Shown one piece after another: positions 5,625 to 8,437 of a stretch of 8,437 nucleotides of DNA. The stretch covers positions 1 through 8,437 of the forward strand of contig JAITAZ010000388.1 of assembly GCA_031283825.1 (NCBI GenBank), in the 5' to 3' direction. Below the pieces are notes generated by a model, which made no database searches, was not told the DNA's origin, and saw only the letters and a list, made by a program, of their open reading frames with translations. The stretch's first letter is position 1, and every line of letters begins with the position of its first letter. The DNA is from Planctomycetaceae bacterium (GTDB lineage: Bacteria; Planctomycetota; Planctomycetia; Pirellulales; Thermoguttaceae). A program made the translations under genes and the position numbers.

Positions 5625-6821
5625 TCATTTTAGTTTACTCATATCTATTACGTATCGAAATTGCGATTCGCCTTTGATAATTTTTTTGTATGCTTCAGTG
5701 ATTTGGGTCGGCTCGATAATTTCGATTTGCGGATAGATTTTGTTTTTGACGGAATAGTCGATCATTTCTTGTGTTTCTTTTATGCCGCCGATTAGAGTTC
5801 CCCAGACTTTGCGTCTTCCGTTAAACACAAACGGAGTTACTTCGAGCGTTGGCGTATCTTTTATTGCCGGAGCGCCAATTAGTACAAGTTCTCCGTTGAA
5901 TTGTAGCATTTTTAGGTACATTTTCGGATCGAATTTTGTCGGAATTGTACTGAATATTACGCGAAAGTTGTTATCTAATCCTTTGAGTTCATTTTGATTT
6001 TTTACATTTACATATTTTTCTGCTCCGAGTTTGGTTGCTTCGTTTCTTTTATTGTCGTTAATATCGAAAACTGTAACTTTCGCTCCTTTAGCAACAAGAT
6101 ATTGCAAAGCCATGTGTCCGAGTCCGCCGAAACCTGCAACTGCGACTTGATCGTTTTTTTTAATTTTTACTGCTTTGATGGGAGAATAAGTAGTTATTCC
6201 GGCGCAAAGCAAAGGCGCGATTTTTTCTAGCGGCGCATGTTTAGGAATTTTAATCGCGAATTTTTCGGAAACGACTATATTATTTGAATAGCCGCCTTGA
6301 GTGATTTCGTTATTGTGGTAAATATCTTTTGAAGCGTAAGTAAGCACGCAACCTTTTTGACAATATTGTTCTTGATGCGTTTTGCAGCAGTCGCATTTTC
6401 CGCATGAATTAACCATGCAGCCGACTCCGGCGTGGTCTCCGACTTTAAATTTTCTAACGTTTTTTCCAATTTTTACAATGCGTCCTGCGATTTCGTGTCC
6501 GGGAATCATTGGATAAATTTCTTTTTCGTTCCAATCTTGAGACGATTGATGGACATCGCTATGACAAATTCCTGAATAGAGAATCTCTATCAAGACATCG
6601 TTATTTCCGAGTGTGTGTCGGTCGAATTCGAGTGGTACAAAATCGCCTTTGGGTTCAAGCAAAGCCATTCCTTTGCTGTTGATACGATTGGTTTCATTCT
6701 TTGCCGTTTTTTCGTGTTGAGCGTAAACAACGTTAAAGGTCGTAATTATTGTAACGATAATTAAGCCAAGTTTTATTTTCGACAAAAATTGTAAATTTGA
6801 CATTATTATTTTTATCAACAT
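5625..6821 (-). CDS. Zinc-dependent alcohol dehydrogenase (cinnamyl-alcohol/YahK-like family) with N-terminal signal peptide
   Basis: The enzyme family interconverts alcohols and aldehydes with NAD(P). Residues 50-398 align along the whole length with E. coli YahK as I know it. Catalytic zinc ligands are C86 (GICHSDVH), H109 (PGHE) and C206 (LLCAGITTYSP). Structural zinc ligands are C140, C143, C146 and C154 (NSCGKCDCC...YC). The Rossmann motif is GFGGLG at 230-235, followed by VFDINDNKR (251-259). D253 at the end of the second strand suggests NAD rather than the NADP usual in YahK-type enzymes. Residues 1-35 look like a Sec signal: Lys, a long hydrophobic stretch, then VVYAQ with likely cleavage after Ala34. 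Met7 is an equally possible start and gives a more typical signal length; neither has a Shine-Dalgarno sequence. It lies between two tRNA genes of a conserved operon, and its substrate is unknown. Confidence 0.93.
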   Translation of the reverse strand: MLIKIIMSNLQFLSKIKLGLIIVTIITTFNVVYAQHEKTAKNETNRINSKGMALLEPKGDFVPLEFDRHTLGNNDVLIEILYSGICHSDVHQSSQDWNEKEIYPMIPGHEIAGRIVKIGKNVRKFKVGDHAGVGCMVNSCGKCDCCKTHQEQYCQKGCVLTYASKDIYHNNEITQGGYSNNIVVSEKFAIKIPKHAPLEKIAPLLCAGITTYSPIKAVKIKKNDQVAVAGFGGLGHMALQYLVAKGAKVTVFDINDNKRNEATKLGAEKYVNVKNQNELKGLDNNFRVIFSTIPTKFDPKMYLKMLQFNGELVLIGAPAIKDTPTLEVTPFVFNGRRKVWGTLIGGIKETQEMIDYSVKNKIYPQIEIIEPTQITEAYKKIIKGESQFRYVIDMSKLK

Positions 6822-6907
6822 TGCGTTTTAATGACGCGGATTTTTTTATTTTTTTGACTGACTATATATTTGTTGTGAATTTTGCGTTATCTGGTGATTG
6901 ATAAAAA

Positions 6908-7064
6908 TTGTAATTATTCAGTAGCAATTTGTTTTATTTTTTGAGTTTTTTTATATTAGATTTTAAGTTAGCGATTACTTAATGTCCTCATTTGTTTCAT
7001 TGAAAAAATGTAACAAACGGTCGATAGCAATCATCGATCAATTGTTGCCTTTGAGTTGTTAATA
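6908..7064. repeat. Degenerate MITE-like element D upstream of the dehydrogenase
   Basis: The left end TTGTAATTATTCAGTAG (6908-6924) is close to the left end of element B. GATCAATTGTTGCC (7036-7049) is the reverse complement of B's subterminal sequence with one change. TGAGTTGTTA (7052-7061) is a decayed form of the right end TGAATAGTTA. The middle is AT-rich with nothing recognisable. It lies between the dehydrogenase start and tRNA-Thr(TGT). Confidence 0.5.
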
Positions 7065-7115
7065 AAAATTTGAATTTTTGCGATTCGCATAATAATTAGT
7101 TTGTTTAAAATTCAA

Positions 7116-7188
7116 AGCTGACGATGGGACTTGAACCCGCAACCTGCTGATTACAAATCAGCTGCTCTACCGATTGAGCTACGTCAGC
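7116..7188 (-). tRNA. trnT: tRNA-Thr (anticodon TGT)
   Basis: The minus strand gives acceptor stem GCTGACG/CGTCAGC, anticodon stem GCTGA/TCAGC around TTTGTAA (anticodon TGT), and T-loop TTCAAGT. The discriminator is T and CCA is not encoded. It corresponds to thrU, the first gene of the E. coli tufB operon, but here it is separated from tRNA-Tyr by about 1.6 kb holding the dehydrogenase and element D. Confidence 0.96.
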
Positions 7189-7540
7189 AATCATTGAGCT
7201 GTTTGTATTAAGTTTTGACGGGAACAAACTTTAACGCTGACAAAATTATTTTGTGCGATTGATATATTCGCCGTTTGAACAACTCGTAAAAAAATAAGTT
7301 CAGGCAGGAACGAGCAACAAGGGGGTAAATGGTAACTCATATTTCAGATAAGACAAGAGGGGGGACTAATAAAAATATCGTACAAAAATTTCTAATGAAA
7401 AATTAAAAAATTAGAGTCTATAATCTCAAATATTTTGAGTTAGTTTATTCTCTTGAAAGGGAATAAAAGTCAAAGGTATTTTTTAAGGGAACGTCTTGTT
7501 TGAAATCGGAAATTAACGACTCAAAAGATATTGCTCTTGA
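7189..7540. other. Gene-free AT-rich stretch with purine/G tracts
   Basis: No coding sequence or RNA gene is supported. It must hold the promoter of tRNA-Thr(TGT) near 7189-7260, but no clear -35/-10 pair stands out on the minus strand. There are G runs at 7321-7325 and 7359-7364 on the + strand, and a small hairpin TTATTC/GAATAA at 7445-7466. Confidence 0.4.
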
Positions 7541-7569
7541 GGGAACTTCTAAAAACTTGTTTTTTATTA

Positions 7570-7586
7570 AAACCGCGTAGCGGTTT
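7570..7586. repeat. Short hairpin AAACCGC/GCGGTTT
   Basis: AAACCGC (7570-7576) and GCGGTTT (7580-7586) are perfect inverted repeats around GTA. It stands two bases before the large palindrome at 7588-7704 and is preceded by CTAAAAACTTGTTTT (7549-7563), a 15-mer also found at 690-704. Confidence 0.6.
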
Positions 7587-7587
7587 C

Positions 7588-7704
7588 CCAAAATAGCGAT
7601 GGGTAAAAATTCGTTAGAATTTTTATCCATCGAAAAAAAATCATGTTACGAATTTATTTTCGATGGGTGAAATCACGTTGCGATTTCACCCATCGCTATT
7701 TTGG
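7588..7704. repeat. 117-bp double-hairpin palindrome
   Basis: The ends CCAAAATAGCGATGGGT (7588-7604) and ACCCATCGCTATTTTGG (7688-7704) are perfect 17-bp inverted repeats. Each end also folds on itself. The left hairpin pairs 7597-7612 with 7617-7632 (16 pairs, one G-U, GTTA loop). The right hairpin pairs 7661-7674 with 7682-7695 (14 perfect pairs, 7-base loop). The element can therefore be one long stem or two stems side by side. It has no believable gene and lies in the gap upstream of rpsR. Confidence 0.85.
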
Positions 7705-7944
7705 AGTTATTCCTACGGGACAAGGTTGATGTTTTCAGAGCGTTCTCTGTGGTAAAAAATGAATTTTTAGAGATTCTCTATTCTTTAATAACCTTCATTC
7801 TGAAATTTATTGGGGGGGATTGAAGGTTGAACGGAAGCTGTTACAATACTTCGCCCATTGTGAATGTGAATCTTTATGAGACTTGCTAACGATGTAAGCT
7901 CATCAAGATAGTCGAAAATTTAATATCAACCAGTTTAAAACGCC

Positions 7945-7960
7945 CGTATAATTTAGGGAA
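7945..7960 (+). promoter_or_regulatory. TATAAT box and weak ribosome binding site before rpsR
   Basis: CCGTATAAT has a consensus -10 (7947-7952), and TAGGGAA (7954-7960) is a weak Shine-Dalgarno sequence seven bases before the ATG. The two are so close that use of this -10 would start transcripts at about 7959 and remove most of the ribosome site, so only one of them may be real. No -35 consensus is seen. Confidence 0.3.
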
Positions 7961-7967
7961 ATAAATC

Positions 7968-8246
7968 ATGGCAAGATTTTCAAAAAAATCGAAATTTAAA
8001 CAACGTAAACGCACAAAAGCGAAAGTTCGTATCAAGAAAAAAGACCCGTTGATGGTAGGCGGTCAACGCCCGCGCCCAATGTTTGTTGATTACAAAGACG
8101 TGGAATTACTCCGCAAATTAACTAGTCGACAAGCTAAAATAATCAGCCGTCGGAAAAACGGTTGTTCTGCCGTAAGTCAACATGCAATTGCAAACGCAAT
8201 CAAACGCGCAAGATTCATGGCGCTACTTCCATACGTAGCTGATTAG
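7968..8246 (+). CDS. rpsR: Small-subunit ribosomal protein S18 (bS18)
   Basis: S18 is part of the 30S platform, where it pairs with S6. The 92-residue protein has a very basic N-terminal tail (residues 2-26, rich in K and R), then the family core: FVDYKDVELLRKLTSRQAKI (39-58), RRKNGCSA (61-68), and the C-terminal AIKRARFMALLPYV (77-90). The length is slightly above the common 70-90 because of the N-terminal tail and a two-residue AD end. ATG 7968 is the first start in the frame. S18 is usually in an operon with rpsF, ssb and rplI; none is next to it here, so it stands alone between repeat-filled gaps. Confidence 0.97.
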   Translation: MARFSKKSKFKQRKRTKAKVRIKKKDPLMVGGQRPRPMFVDYKDVELLRKLTSRQAKIISRRKNGCSAVSQHAIANAIKRARFMALLPYVAD

Positions 8247-8284
8247 TACATGTTACGCACTTGTTGCCCCAGATCGGGTGACTC

Positions 8285-8432
8285 AGGTAGGCGACCGTAG
8301 GTTCGCAACCTTTCGCCGAAAGGTCGCGTCGGCGTTAGCCGACGGTAAATCTGAAATGATTTTAATTATTGTCGAATCCATTTTATCGTTGCCTTCAGCA
8401 ACGCGACCTTTTGCCGAAAGGTCGCCTATCCT
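8285..8432. repeat. Composite REP-like palindromic element after rpsR
   Basis: The outer arms are AGGTAGGCGACC (8285-8296) and GGTCGCCTATCCT (8420-8432), inverted with one base gap. Inside are three hairpins: 8305-8327 (ACCTTT/AAAGGT core, one mismatch in the stem), CGTCGGC/GCCGACG (8327-8333 and 8338-8344, GTTA loop), and GCGACCTTT/AAAGGTCGC (8403-8411 and 8417-8425, perfect). The same GACCTTT...GCCGA sequence occurs at 2580-2593 and 5298-5310. There is no T-tract after the hairpins, so they are not typical terminators. The window ends just beyond the element, so its full extent is uncertain. Confidence 0.65.
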
Positions 8433-8437
8433 ATATC

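Noticed and set aside
5491..5736. Open frame of 81 codons on the + strand at the end of the dehydrogenase
   Set aside because: It is partly antisense to a confidently identified gene, with low-complexity composition.
7445..7630. Minus-strand open frame of 61 codons
   Set aside because: Its start codon and first residues lie inside the palindrome 7588-7704 and the next part in the hairpin 7570-7586; it has no ribosome site and no family resemblance. A decayed C-terminal fragment remains possible but is unsupported.

Overview
The window is AT-rich bacterial DNA, best read as a low-GC member of the Planctomycetes (order Pirellulales or a relative). The main evidence is EF-Tu: its switch I region reads [16 protein letters not shown] instead of the usual RGITI form, which I recall from Rhodopirellula-type EF-Tu. 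NusG with a long charged N-terminal extension and a three-helix SecE fit the same group. Assignment to a genus is not possible from this sequence.

Layout. At the left edge on the + strand is tRNA-Asp(GTC), then a 24-bp perfect palindrome, a decayed coding remnant (237-693, perhaps integrase-like) and a nested inverted-repeat element (701-883). From 969 to 7188 everything recognisable is on the minus strand. In the direction of transcription it reads tRNA-Thr(TGT), a zinc-dependent alcohol dehydrogenase with a signal peptide, tRNA-Tyr(GTA), tRNA-Gly(TCC), tRNA-Thr(GGT), tuf, tRNA-Trp(CCA), secE, nusG. Apart from the dehydrogenase this is the classic tRNA-tufB / secE-nusG order known from E. 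coli, so the dehydrogenase looks like an insertion into an old translation/transcription locus. The usual next gene after nusG, rplK, is missing. At the right edge a solitary rpsR (ribosomal protein S18) lies on the + strand. None of the six tRNA genes encodes its 3' CCA.

The spaces between genes are long and full of repeats. One family of about 100 bp occurs around tuf, secE and nusG; two copies appear to join a terminator-like hairpin to a TATAAT box in front of the next gene. A second, MITE-like family has ends close to TTGTAACTATTCAGTAG (5243-5357, 2539-2822, 6908-7064). A third is a REP-like hairpin with arms GCGACCTTT / AAAGGTCGC, found inside two of the MITE-like copies and twice beside rpsR. 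A 117-bp double-hairpin palindrome sits at 7588-7704.

Functionally the core genes serve translation (EF-Tu, S18, tRNAs), transcription elongation (NusG) and Sec protein export (SecE). The dehydrogenase is unrelated metabolically. No new multi-gene system is visible. The interesting content is the repeat architecture, the interrupted tRNA operon and the exported dehydrogenase.
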